In this document: positions 25,933-34,300 of the stretch, in pieces | Layout of the letters: every line of letters starts with the position of its first letter | Position numbering within the stretch: position 1 is the stretch's first letter | Source: an uncultured Chloroflexota bacterium | GTDB taxonomy: Bacteria > Chloroflexota > UBA11872 | Length of the DNA stretch: 64,000 bases | Direction: 5' to 3' | Assembly (NCBI GenBank): GCA_958296175.1 | Contig: OY282448.1 | Location: forward strand, 655,899-719,898 | Made by a program: the position numbers and the translations under genes | Notes under the pieces: generated by a model | Seen by the model: the letters and a program-made list of their open reading frames with translations, nothing else | Database searches by the model: none | Told to the model about the DNA's origin: nothing

Positions 25933-26265
25933 CTACCGCGCGTCCGACGCTGGCCAGTCGCCATGCTCCCGGAACGTGAGCACGGCCGCGGGCGGCTCGA
26001 CCACAATGTCGTCGGCCTTCCTAAGGGCCTGCGCCAGGTCGTAGGCCGCCTGCAAGCCGTGCCAAGTGCTCGCGCCGCCGCCAAAGGCTTTGTCGAGCCG
26101 AATGGCCATCTCCGCAGAAACCCCCGCGCGGCCGTTGACAAGCGCCGACAGCTGCTTGCGGCTGACGCCCAGCAGCTGTGCGCCCTTGGTCACGCTCATC
26201 CCAAGCGGCTCCAGACAGTCATACCGCACCGACAGCCCGGGGTGCGGCGGGTTCTTCATCGGCAC
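25933..26265 (-). CDS. higA: HigA-family antitoxin (XRE helix-turn-helix)
   Basis: 110 residues. HigA signature: the start [20 protein letters not shown], then the helix-turn-helix [23 protein letters not shown] and [20 protein letters not shown]. HigA binds its own promoter and neutralises HigB, a ribosome-dependent mRNA nuclease. The expected higB just upstream on the same strand survives only as a 3' fragment (26348-26430). The antitoxin is therefore an orphan, free to act as a transcription factor or drifting to loss. A 26-base palindrome lies 42 bases upstream of its start. Start ATG at 26265. Confidence 0.88.
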   Translation of the reverse strand: MPMKNPPHPGLSVRYDCLEPLGMSVTKGAQLLGVSRKQLSALVNGRAGVSAEMAIRLDKAFGGGASTWHGLQAAYDLAQALRKADDIVVEPPAAVLTFREHGDWPASDAR

Positions 26266-26307
26266 TTCTGTCTCCTCTCTTATCGATCATGCCAGGTTCG
26301 CGCCTAG

Positions 26308-26333
26308 GTCGGCCGGCAGGCCTGCCGGCCGAC
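26308..26333. promoter_or_regulatory. Perfect 26-base palindrome between higA and the higB remnant
   Basis: Two 13-base arms, GTCGGCCGGCAGG and its exact complement, with no spacer. It may be a HigA operator or an RNA hairpin that reduces downstream translation. Typical higBA operators lie before higB, so this position is unusual. Confidence 0.45.
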
Positions 26334-26347
26334 CCGGACACTGGACG

Positions 26348-26430
26348 CTAGTGGTAGTCAACTAAGTCCACGTCGCAGGCGTTCCCTGACTCGAAGCGAA
26401 ACACGATGCGCCAGTTTCCCGACACCTCTC
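26348..26430 (-). pseudogene. higB: 3' remnant of higB toxin gene
   Basis: On the minus strand the frame ending at TAG 26348-26350 encodes EVSGNWRIVFRFESG, then NACDVDLVDYH, which is the C-terminal end of HigB toxins. Immediately upstream in the same frame is TGA, and the expected first ~65 residues are absent, replaced by repeat-rich DNA. The toxin cannot be active. Confidence 0.8.
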
Positions 26431-26504
26431 AAGTGTCAACCGCGGTCGTCATGCGGCTGACGGCAAGCTGAGCGCGGAAGCCGCCGCCTCTCATGCCGCG
26501 CTCC

Positions 26505-26728
26505 ACGACCTCCCCGCGCCGGCGGGGCGGCATGAGGTCGCTGTTGGTGCTTACCTTTCGAGCCAGCCCCACCCCGCGCCGGCGGGGCGAAAGCATTGCG
26601 GCACAGCGGCGGGGCGGGGTCGAGCCCCCCACCCCGCGCCGGCGGGGAGAGGCCGCCGCCAAACTCATCGCCGCGGCCGTCCTGCCCCCTCTCCCCGCGC
26701 CGGCGGGGAGAGGGTTGGGGTGAGGGGC
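26505..26728. repeat. Cluster of CCCCGCGCCGGCGGGG palindromes
   Basis: Four clear copies of CCCCGCGCCGGCGGGG (near 26511, 26573, 26632 and 26693) with unrelated sequence of varied length between them, the last merging into a GAGAGGGTTGGGGTGAGGGG REP tail. Confidence 0.75.
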
Positions 26729-26826
26729 GGGCGCGAGGCCGGAGGGGAAGACTCTTCCCCAGGCGCCGCTGCTTTCACCGACCGCACTGAGACCCACCCA
26801 GCTTCCCCCCTCACCCTGCCCTCTCC

Positions 26827-26990
26827 CTCCAGGGAGAGGGTAAGAAAAGGGCAAGCCATCCCTTGCCGCCCTGGCGGCGCAGGCGCAGGTCACTCCAGGG
26901 AGAGGGTAAGAAAAGGGCGAGCCATCCGGCCGGGGGCGCCCCCAGGGCGCGCCTGCTCCAGGGAGAGGGTGAGAAAAGGGCAAGCCATCC
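26827..26990. repeat. Three 35-base direct repeats
   Basis: Copies at 26827-26861, 26893-26927 and 26956-26990, each starting CTCCAGGGAGAGGGT and ending AAAAGGGC(A/G)AGCCATCC, separated by 31 and 28 bases. They include half of the CCCTC...GAGGG palindrome of the REP family. Spacing mimics CRISPR but the context does not (see rejected items). Confidence 0.75.
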
Positions 26991-27083
26991 CGACTTTCCT
27001 GCTAGGCCGGAATTCAGGCTCGTTCTCCTCTCCCTGGAGGGAGAGGAGAGCGACTGGGGGAGGCGCCGCCGGGCGGCGCCGGT

Positions 27084-28613
27084 GTGGGAACATCGCCTGC
27101 CCGGCAGCACGGAAGCGCCACGCTGAACGACCCCTCACCCGCCCGCGGCGCTGGGGCCGTGGAGTATCGGGCGGCCGGCGACGGCTACTTCGCCAAGCGC
27201 AAGCTGCGGCGTTACGCCGGGGTGTGGTCGCTGTGGGCGCTGGGCGTGGGCGCGGTCATTTCCGGGGACTTCTTCGGCTGGAACTTCGGGCTGGGGGTGG
27301 CCGGCTTCGGGGGCATGGCCGTGGCCACGGCCATCGTGGCGGTGATGTATCTGGGCATCTGCTACTCCATCGCCGAAATGTCGCCGGCGCTGCCGCACAC
27401 CGGCGGGGCGTATTCCTTCGGGCGCACCGCCATGGGTCCCTGGGGCGGGTTCGTCACCGGGTTGTCGGAGAACATCGAATACGTGCTTACGCCGGCGGTG
27501 ATCGTGGTGGGCATCGGCGGCTACACCGGCGCGGTGGTCGACAACCTCTTTGGCGTGGATATTCCAGCGCCGGTCTGGTGGCTGATTTTCTACGCGGTGT
27601 TCGTGGGGCTGAACATTGTGGGCGTGGAGGCCGCGTTCAAGTTTTCCGTGGTCATCACCTTTCTGGCGCTGGCGGTTCTGGTCGTGTTCTGGGTGGGCGC
27701 AATTCCGCATTTCAGCTGGGAGACGGCGTTCGACATCGAGCCGCAGCCCGGCAATTCGCGCTTCCTGCCGTTCGGATGGATCGGCGCGGCGCAGGCGCTG
27801 CCCTTCGCAATCTGGTTCTATCTGGCCATCGAGCAACTGCCGCTGGCCGCGGAAGAAGCGCGCAATCCCCGGCGGGACATGCCCAAGGCGCTGCTGTGGG
27901 GGATTCTGACCTTGATTGCGGCGTCGGTGCTGACGCTGGTGCTGAGTTCGGGCATTGCGCCGGGGGCGGCGGCGGTCGGAGCCTCCGACGAGCCGATGTT
28001 CCTGGGGTTCGTCACCATCTTCGGCGGCGGGGTGGGCGCGTCGGCGCTGGCGCTGGCGGCGGTGGCGGGGCTGGTGGCCAGTTTTCACACCATCATCTAC
28101 GCCTACGGCCGCAACATCTTTTCGCTGTCGCGCTCAGGGTACTTCCCAACCTGGCTGTCGGTGACGCTGCCGAGGCGCAACACGCCGCACGTTGCGCTGA
28201 TTGCGGGCGCGGTGATCGGCTACGGCGCGGCGCTGCTGATCGAGTTCAGCGACGAGTGGTTTGGCGTGGACGCGCCGGTGGGCGCGGTGCTGCTGAACAT
28301 GGCGGTGTTCGGCGCGGTGATTGCGTATCTCATGCAGATGATCGCCTTCGTGCAGCTGCGGCGGCGTTTCCCTCACGTCGAGCGGCCGTACGTCAGCCCC
28401 CTGGGCAACGCGGGAGCCGTCGTTGCGGGGCTGATCGCCCTGGCCACGCTGTGCTTCCTGTTTCTCAACCCCGAATACCGCGTGGGCGTCTACGGCTGCG
28501 CCGTCTGGTTTGCCGCGGGGTTGCTCTACTTTGCGTTCAAGAGCCGCACGCGGTTGGTCTATTCGCCGGAAGAAGAGTTCGCGGTGCGGCATGCGCGGCC
28601 GGCGAAGGACTGA
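27084..28613 (+). CDS. APC-superfamily amino acid permease, ethanolamine permease type
   Basis: 509 residues from GTG 27084; GTG 27159 is a reasonable alternative because the first 25 residues are non-conserved and start at the edge of repeat DNA. The conserved part opens YFAKRKLRRYAGVWSLWALG and continues GDFFGWNFGLGVAG and EMSPALPHTGGAYSFGRTAMG, matching ethanolamine permeases of the APC family. Twelve hydrophobic helices can be counted. It should import ethanolamine or a related amine by proton symport. No ethanolamine ammonia-lyase genes are nearby, so the substrate remains inferred. Confidence 0.85.
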   Translation: MGTSPARQHGSATLNDPSPARGAGAVEYRAAGDGYFAKRKLRRYAGVWSLWALGVGAVISGDFFGWNFGLGVAGFGGMAVATAIVAVMYLGICYSIAEMSPALPHTGGAYSFGRTAMGPWGGFVTGLSENIEYVLTPAVIVVGIGGYTGAVVDNLFGVDIPAPVWWLIFYAVFVGLNIVGVEAAFKFSVVITFLALAVLVVFWVGAIPHFSWETAFDIEPQPGNSRFLPFGWIGAAQALPFAIWFYLAIEQLPLAAEEARNPRRDMPKALLWGILTLIAASVLTLVLSSGIAPGAAAVGASDEPMFLGFVTIFGGGVGASALALAAVAGLVASFHTIIYAYGRNIFSLSRSGYFPTWLSVTLPRRNTPHVALIAGAVIGYGAALLIEFSDEWFGVDAPVGAVLLNMAVFGAVIAYLMQMIAFVQLRRRFPHVERPYVSPLGNAGAVVAGLIALATLCFLFLNPEYRVGVYGCAVWFAAGLLYFAFKSRTRLVYSPEEEFAVRHARPAKD

Positions 28614-28788
28614 CGCGCGGGCAGCGCCTCGCTCGTCCATCGAACGCAGGGTCGGCGCACCGTTGGAACCCGCCGCGCTCCCGCCGCCGCACGACCGAGT
28701 AGACCGAGCAGGCCCAGCATGGCCAAGGACCGCAGGCGTCCACCGCCCTGCGGCGGCGCCGCAGGGCGCGGCGGCTAGGACGCAGCAG

Positions 28789-29703
28789 CTAGGGCACGCG
28801 CACGCCGGCGGCGGCGGTTTCCACGCGGTAGACGCTGCTGCGCGCGGTGACGAAGAGCGTGGACCACTGGGGGCCGCCCCAAGCCAGGTTGGCGGGCGGT
28901 TCGGGGAACCCCACGCGGCCCAGCACGGTTCCGTCGGGTTCCACCACCCACACGCCGCCCGGGCCGGTGCTCCACAGGCGGCCGGCGGCGTCGCACTTCA
29001 TGCCGTCGGGGTTGTGCGGCTGCTGGTGCGCGTCCATGTCCACGAACTGACGCGGGTTGGCCAGGCCGCCGCCGTCGTCCACGTCGAACGCCCACACGTC
29101 GCGCGGGCCGCCCGAATCGCCCACGTAGAGCGTGCGCTGATCCGGCGCGAAGGCCAGGCCGTTGGGGCGCACGAAGCGGTCGGTCAGCAGCGTGAGCGCG
29201 CCGTCCGCCGCCAGCCGGTAGACGCCGTTGACCGGCTGCTCCTTGCCGCCGGCCTCGCCGCCGTCGATGCCGTAGGGCGGGTCAGTGAAGTAGATGTCAC
29301 CGTTGTGCGCCACCACCAGGTCGTTGGGACTGTTGAGCCGCCCGCCGGCGTAGTGGGCGGCGATGGGCGTGGGCTGGGCGTTCTGGTCGAAGCGCAGCAC
29401 GGCGCGCGCCGCATGCGCGCAGGCCAGCAGGCGGCCCTCGCGGTCGAGCGTAAGGCCGTTGGTCTTGCCGTTGTAGGCGCGGAAGGTGGTGAGCTCGGGG
29501 CCTTCGGGCCGCGGGCGCCAGCGGCAGATGCGGTCGTTGGGAATGTCGCTGAACAACAGGTGGTCGCCCCGCCAGACCGGGCCTTCGGTGAAGGCCAGGC
29601 CGCTGGCGATGCGCTCCAGGTTCGTGCCCGGCGCCACCAGCTGCGCCAGGCGGCCCGACTCGTCGTCGAGCTGGACGTCAACGTGCGGGATGGGTTCGGC
29701 CAC
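28789..29703 (-). CDS. SMP-30/gluconolactonase-family protein
   Basis: 304 residues, six-bladed beta-propeller. Motifs: the N-terminal metal ligand Glu in LAFTEGPVWRGDHLLFSDIP, then RLNSPNDLVVAHNGDIYFTDPP (Asn-Asp ligand) and RPNGLAFAPDQRTLYVGDSG with the catalytic-type Asp. Family members hydrolyse sugar lactones with a divalent metal. No signal peptide, so cytoplasmic. ATG at 29703. An aldo/keto reductase is divergently encoded at 29914, and the two could act in sequence on a sugar (oxidation to lactone, then hydrolysis). Confidence 0.88.
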   Translation of the reverse strand: MAEPIPHVDVQLDDESGRLAQLVAPGTNLERIASGLAFTEGPVWRGDHLLFSDIPNDRICRWRPRPEGPELTTFRAYNGKTNGLTLDREGRLLACAHAARAVLRFDQNAQPTPIAAHYAGGRLNSPNDLVVAHNGDIYFTDPPYGIDGGEAGGKEQPVNGVYRLAADGALTLLTDRFVRPNGLAFAPDQRTLYVGDSGGPRDVWAFDVDDGGGLANPRQFVDMDAHQQPHNPDGMKCDAAGRLWSTGPGGVWVVEPDGTVLGRVGFPEPPANLAWGGPQWSTLFVTARSSVYRVETAAAGVRVP

Positions 29704-29913
29704 GGGGCAAATCTCCAGGCTGAGACGCGGCGGCCGCGATCATGCCCGATTCCGCGCCGCCTGACCCGCGCAGGACGCGCAAGGCCTGGCTACAGATGGC
29801 CGCGCAGACGACCCGCGCCGCCTGACCCGCGCGCCCCGCCCCGCGCCGCGGGCTTGCGCCGCGCGGCCGGGCGGCGCACGCTGCGGCGCGCGTGGATCGT
29901 TCAGGCGGGCGCT

Positions 29914-30852
29914 ATGCCAAACACCCTGCCGCAGGTTCCCCGCGTGACGCTGGGCCGCTCGGGCGTGCGCTCCACCAAGCTGGCGCTGGGATCCGCCAAC
30001 TGGATCGGCCGCGTTGGCGACGACGCCTACACGGCGCTGCTGCGGGAGGCGTTCCGCCTGGGCATCCGGCACGTGGATACGGCGCCGTCGTATGCGCAAG
30101 GCTGGTTTGCGGCGCGGCTGCGCGAGGCCGACCCGCCGGACGACCTGCTGATTGTGACCAAGGTGGGGCGCTACACGCGCGCAGGCGGCGGCATCGAGAT
30201 CGACGTCGACCCGCAGCGCGCCGTGCGGGCGGTGCACGCCAACCTGGACGAGCTGGGCCTCGACCGTTTGCCGGTAGTCATGCTGCACGACGCCCGCCCG
30301 GATCACTGGGCGCGCATCATGGCCCCGAACGGGACGCTGGCGGCGCTGCACCGGCTGCGCGCCGAGGGGCTGGTGGGCGCCATCGGCACGGCGGTGGGCA
30401 ACGGCGACTTTGCCGCCATGGCGGCCGAAAGCGGCGAGTTCGACATCATCGGGTCCTACCACCACTACACGCTGCTGAACCGCGAAGCCCGCCGGCGCAT
30501 TCACCCGCACGCGCGCCGCCATAACCTGGGCGTCATCAACATTGCCCCGTTCGGCGGCAACATCCTGGCCACGGGGCCGGTGGCGCGCGCGCGCTACAGC
30601 TACCGCGAGGCGTCGCCCGAGGTGGTGGCCGCGGTGCGGCGGCTGCAACGCGCAGCCGCGGCGCACGGCCTGGACCTGCCCACGGCGGCCCTGGCCTTTT
30701 CGCTGGCCTGCCCCGACGTGGACGTGAGCCTGACGGGCCCAACCACGATCGAGGAGCTGCGCGCGAACGTCGCAGCGCTGGAGGTCGCACGAACGTTCGA
30801 CGCCTTCGACGACCTGGTGTCTCCGGTGGAACACCCGAATCACTGGTACTAA
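29914..30852 (+). CDS. Aldo/keto reductase
   Basis: 312 residues, TIM-barrel AKR. Catalytic tetrad visible: Asp and Tyr in HVDTAPSYAQGWF, Lys in IVTKVGRY, His in VVMLHDARPD. The C-terminal stretch VDVSLTGPTTIEELRANVAAL holds the cofactor-phosphate loop. The sequence style resembles L-galactose/D-threo-aldose dehydrogenases, NAD(P)-dependent enzymes that oxidise free aldoses. ATG at 29914; upstream is a divergent SMP-30 lactonase-like gene, which supports a sugar oxidation role. Confidence 0.87.
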   Translation: MPNTLPQVPRVTLGRSGVRSTKLALGSANWIGRVGDDAYTALLREAFRLGIRHVDTAPSYAQGWFAARLREADPPDDLLIVTKVGRYTRAGGGIEIDVDPQRAVRAVHANLDELGLDRLPVVMLHDARPDHWARIMAPNGTLAALHRLRAEGLVGAIGTAVGNGDFAAMAAESGEFDIIGSYHHYTLLNREARRRIHPHARRHNLGVINIAPFGGNILATGPVARARYSYREASPEVVAAVRRLQRAAAAHGLDLPTAALAFSLACPDVDVSLTGPTTIEELRANVAALEVARTFDAFDDLVSPVEHPNHWY

Positions 30853-30927
30853 CGGAGGGGAGCCGCAGTAGCCGCGCGGCCGTGACGCCCGCGGTGCCGG
30901 TCGCGTTCTCGTTTTTCCTCTCGGGTC

Positions 30928-30956
30928 TTGACACAGGCCGCCTGCCGCCGCACAAT
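30928..30956 (+). promoter_or_regulatory. Strong sigma-70-type promoter
   Basis: TTGACA at 30928-30933, a 17-base spacer and CACAAT at 30951-30956. Near-consensus boxes are rare in this window. Predicted transcription start about 30963, at the foot of the first hairpin of the structured locus that follows. Confidence 0.65.
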
Positions 30957-30962
30957 CTCCTC

Positions 30963-31056
30963 GCCCCTGATGGAAGGGGCTATTCCGACTGCCCCGATTG
31001 AGGGGCTTTTCCGCAAAGAGCTTGCGAGGGGCCATGAGGCCCCTCGCTCTATTTGT
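30963..31056 (+). ncRNA. Candidate small RNA or attenuator leader
   Basis: Three GC-rich hairpins follow the promoter. Hairpin 1: GCCCCT-GATGGA-AGGGGC (30963-30980). Hairpin 2: GCCCC-GATTGA-GGGGC followed by TTTT (30991-31010). Hairpin 3: a 10-bp stem GCGAGGGGCC with an ATGA loop (31024-31047) followed by a T-rich tail. The 5' arm of hairpin 1 could also pair with the 3' arm of hairpin 2, so exclusive folds are possible. I do not recognise a known RNA family. Either a ~50-90 nt RNA or a leader controlling the small frame at 31129 would fit. Confidence 0.5.
31024..31056 (+). terminator. Intrinsic terminator of the small RNA locus
   Basis: Stem GCGAGGGGCC / GGCCCCTCGC with loop ATGA, then TCTATTTGTAT. 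It reads as a terminator only on the plus strand. Confidence 0.65.
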
Positions 31057-31128
31057 ATAGCCGACCGCTCCTGCTGTTTCATCGACGCGGGGTGCCTCTA
31101 CGCGTTTGAGTTTGGCAGGCAGTTCGCC

Positions 31129-31305
31129 ATGTCATATCTAAGGTCCTTTCGAGGATTCGAGAAGCGGGTGGTGCTCAGAACCGAGCGCTGGCTGCCACGG
31201 CACATTGACCGAGAGATCGACAAGCGTTTCGAAGAGCGCGCGGACAAAGCGCAGGCGCGGAAGGGGTTTTCCACAGCCTGCCGAGCGTGGCGCGAGGCGG
31301 AGTAG
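31129..31305 (+). CDS. Possible small basic protein
   Basis: 58 residues from ATG 31129, not recognised. It is highly charged: SYLRSFRGFEKRVVLRTERW, then DREIDKRFEERADKAQARKG. It could be a helical nucleic-acid-binding or regulatory peptide, or a chance frame. It lies 73 bases downstream of the terminator-like hairpin, so it would be expressed only by read-through. No clear ribosome site. Confidence 0.3.
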   Translation: MSYLRSFRGFEKRVVLRTERWLPRHIDREIDKRFEERADKAQARKGFSTACRAWREAE

Positions 31306-31396
31306 ACCGGCCCCTCCGGCTCGCGGGCCTTGGAGGCTCGGCGGAACGCTTACCGTAGCGGACCGGGCGGGGGGTGCAGGCGGGCGTTTGGCGCGG

Positions 31397-34300
31397 TTAG
31401 CGCGCCTGTACGGCGTCCTGGCCGAACTGGGCGCTGAGCTCGCCTAGCAGCTCGGCGTCCGGCTGCACGCCGGTGCGCCAGCGCAGGCGCGCGGCTTCGC
31501 CGTCGGTCTTCACGATTTCCAGGTGCAGCGGCGTGCCGCCCTGATGGGCGGTCACGGCGGCGTCCAGACGCTTGAGCAGGTCGATGTCGAAGCTCGGGTC
31601 CGGGCTGCGGCGCAGGGTCACGAGCACCAGGTCCGGCGGAGGGTCCGACGGCGGGTCCGACGGCGCGGCGGCGCGGGCGGCGTTCGCGGTCTGGGCCGGC
31701 GGGTCGACCGCCGCCGCGGACTCGGCGGCGCTGGCCTCAGCGTCGGGTTTCGCCCCGCGCGGGGGGGCGGCGGCGGCGGGGGCGCCGTTGGTGCGCGCAT
31801 CTTCGCGGCTCGGCTCGACGTCATGCGCGGCCTGACGAGCGCCGTTGGCCGAGGGGCCGCCGGCAGCCGCGGGTTCGCCGCCGCGCGGGGGTGCGGATTC
31901 CGGCGCAGGCGGCGGCGGGGGCGCCGGTTCGTGGGCCGCGGCGGCGGCAGCCGCAGGTGCGCCCGTGGGTGCACGCGCCGCGGTGTGCGGTTCCGGCGTC
32001 GGAGCGTCCGCCGCCAAGACTTTGCCGTTGTCAGCCGCCGCCGCGTTGTCGTTGTCCGCCGCCGCCGCGTTGCCGTTGTCAGCGGCCAGCGCATTGCCGT
32101 TGTCCGCCGCCGCCGCGTTGTCGTTGTCCGCGGCCAGCGCGTTGCCGTCGGCCGCAGCGTCAGCGCCGTCGGCCGCTCCACGGCCGGTGACGTCCGCGGG
32201 GGACTCGTCGACGACCTCGGGGCGCTGGCGCGCGTCGTCATCGGCGCCGCCGGGCGTGAGCGCCGCCAGCGAGTAGACGTTGTCGGCCAGCAGCCGCGCC
32301 TCGGCGCCGTCGCTTTCCACCCGTCCGGTGGCCAGCAGCACGGCGTCGGTCTCCAGCTCCGAGGATATGCGGCTCCAGATGCGCGGAAAGCAGACGACCT
32401 CGATCGCGCCCGGCGGGTCTTCCAGCGTCACCGACCCCATCACGCTCCCTTTGCGGGTCATAAACGAGCGCAGGCCGGCGACGATGCCGCCAACGGTGAG
32501 CGAGCGCCCGTTGTGCGTTTCCTCGATTTCGTAGATGCGCACGTCGACGCTGGCTGCCAGCTGCTCGCCCACGGCCGGGTCGGACAGGGGGCTGGGAGTT
32601 ACGTACAGCCCCAGCAGCGCCTTTTCCCAGCTCCGCCGGTCGGCCTCCGCGGCAATGGGTTGGTCGACGACCGTGAATTCCGGCTCGGCCTGTTCTTCCA
32701 TCTGGCCAAGCCCGAACATGGTGGTCTGGCCGGCGGCGCGGTCGGCCTGGGCGCGCTGCCCGCGTTTCATGGCCGGCTCCAGCGCGGTGAGCAGCGCCTG
32801 GCGTTCCCCCAGACTGTCGAGCGCGCCGACCTTGATGAGCGAATCCCAGGCGCGTTTGGGGGCGCGGCGCAAATCCACGCGCGCGCAGGCGTCGGCCAGC
32901 GAGGTGAACGGTCCGCCCTCGGCGCGCGCCGCGATGATGGCGTCCACGGCGGCTTCGCCCACGTTCTTGATGGCGGTCAGGCCAAAGACGATGGCGCCGT
33001 CCCGAGGTTGGAACGTGGCGCCGCTCTGGTTGAGGTTGGGCGGCAGCACCGCCACCCCCAGCAGATCGGCCTCGGCGCGCGTGCGCGCCACTTTGCTCAC
33101 GTCGCCGGCGTCGGTGTCGAGCAGGGCCGTCAGGAACTGCACCGGGTACCGCGCCTTGAGCCAGGCGGTCCAATACGCGATGACGGCGTACGACACGGCG
33201 TGGGACTTGTTGAAGCCGTAGCCGGCAAAGGGTTCGATCAGCTCGAAGACCTGCTCGGCCACGTGCTGCGGGACGCCGCGGCCCACGCAGCGCGTGACGA
33301 AGGTTTCGTGTTCGCGCTGCAAGACCTCGCGGATCTTCTTGCCCACCGCCTTGCGGAAATTGTCGGCCTCGTCCCAGGAATAGCCGGCCAGCTCGCGGGC
33401 GATCAGCAGCACCTGGTCGGCGTAGACCAGCACGCCGTAGGTCTCGCGCAGCAGCAGCTCCAGCTGCGGGTGCAGGTAGGTCGGTTCCGAACGCCCGTGC
33501 TTGCGCTCGATGTAGGTCTCGATGTTGGCCATTGGCCCTGGGCGGTAGAGCGCGATGATGGCGGCCAGCTCGCCGATGCTGGTCGGGGCCAGGTCGCGCA
33601 GCGTGCGCGTCATGCCCGCGCCTTCCAGCTGGAAGACGCCCACGGTGCGCCCGCGCCGCAGCAGGGCAAAGGCGGCGTCGTCATCCAGGGGAATGTCTTC
33701 CGGCGTCAGCTGGCGGCCCGCCGTCTCCGCCACCAGGCGCAGCGCCAGCTGGATGGTGCGGAAGTTCGAGAGGCCCAGCACGTCCAGCTTCAGCAGCCCG
33801 ATCTTCTCGATGGTTTGGAAGGTGAACTGCGCCACCGGCTGCCCCTCGGCCGAGCGCATCAGCGGCACGTGCTGGTCCAGCGGGTCGCTGGACACCACCA
33901 GGCCGGCCGCGTGCGTGGAGGCGTGGCGCGCCACGCCCTCGATGCGGCGCGCGGTATCGAGCAGACGCCGCACGGCGTCGTCTTCCTGGTAGAGGCCTTT
34001 CAGCTCGGGCACCGTCTCCAGCGAGCGGTCGATGTCGAACGGCGTGATCGGATTGAAGGGAATCAGCTTGGCCACGCGGTCGACAAGCCCGTATTCCATG
34101 CCCAGCACGCGGCCCACGTCGCGCACGGCCGCCCGCGCCGCCAGCGTGCCAAAGGTGACGATCTGGGCCACGTGGTCCGCGCCGAAGCGCTGCGTGATGT
34201 AGTCGATCACTTCGTCGCGCCGGTCGCTGGGGAAGTCCATGTCCACGTCGGGCATGGAGCCCTTGCGGCCAATGGTCAGAAACCGCTCGAAGATGATCCC

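Larger units (their letters stand above)
26266..27083. other. Repeat-dense intergenic region
   Basis: Holds, left to right, a 26-base palindrome, the higB 3' remnant, a cluster of CCCCGCGCCGGCGGGG palindromes and three direct repeats with hairpins. No intact gene seen over about 800 bases. The region appears to be an accumulation site for repeated DNA that has destroyed the higB gene. Confidence 0.7.

Noticed and set aside
26827..26990. CRISPR-like array of three 35-base repeats with 28-31 base spacers
   Set aside because: The repeats contain half of the local REP palindrome, the spacers are G+C-rich and self-related (they carry the same CCCTGGCGGCG-type words), there are only three copies, and no cas gene is in the window.
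30928..31128. Extension of the small protein at 31129 to a TTG start at 30928
   Set aside because: That TTG is the -35 box of the promoter, and the extension would translate through the three hairpins.
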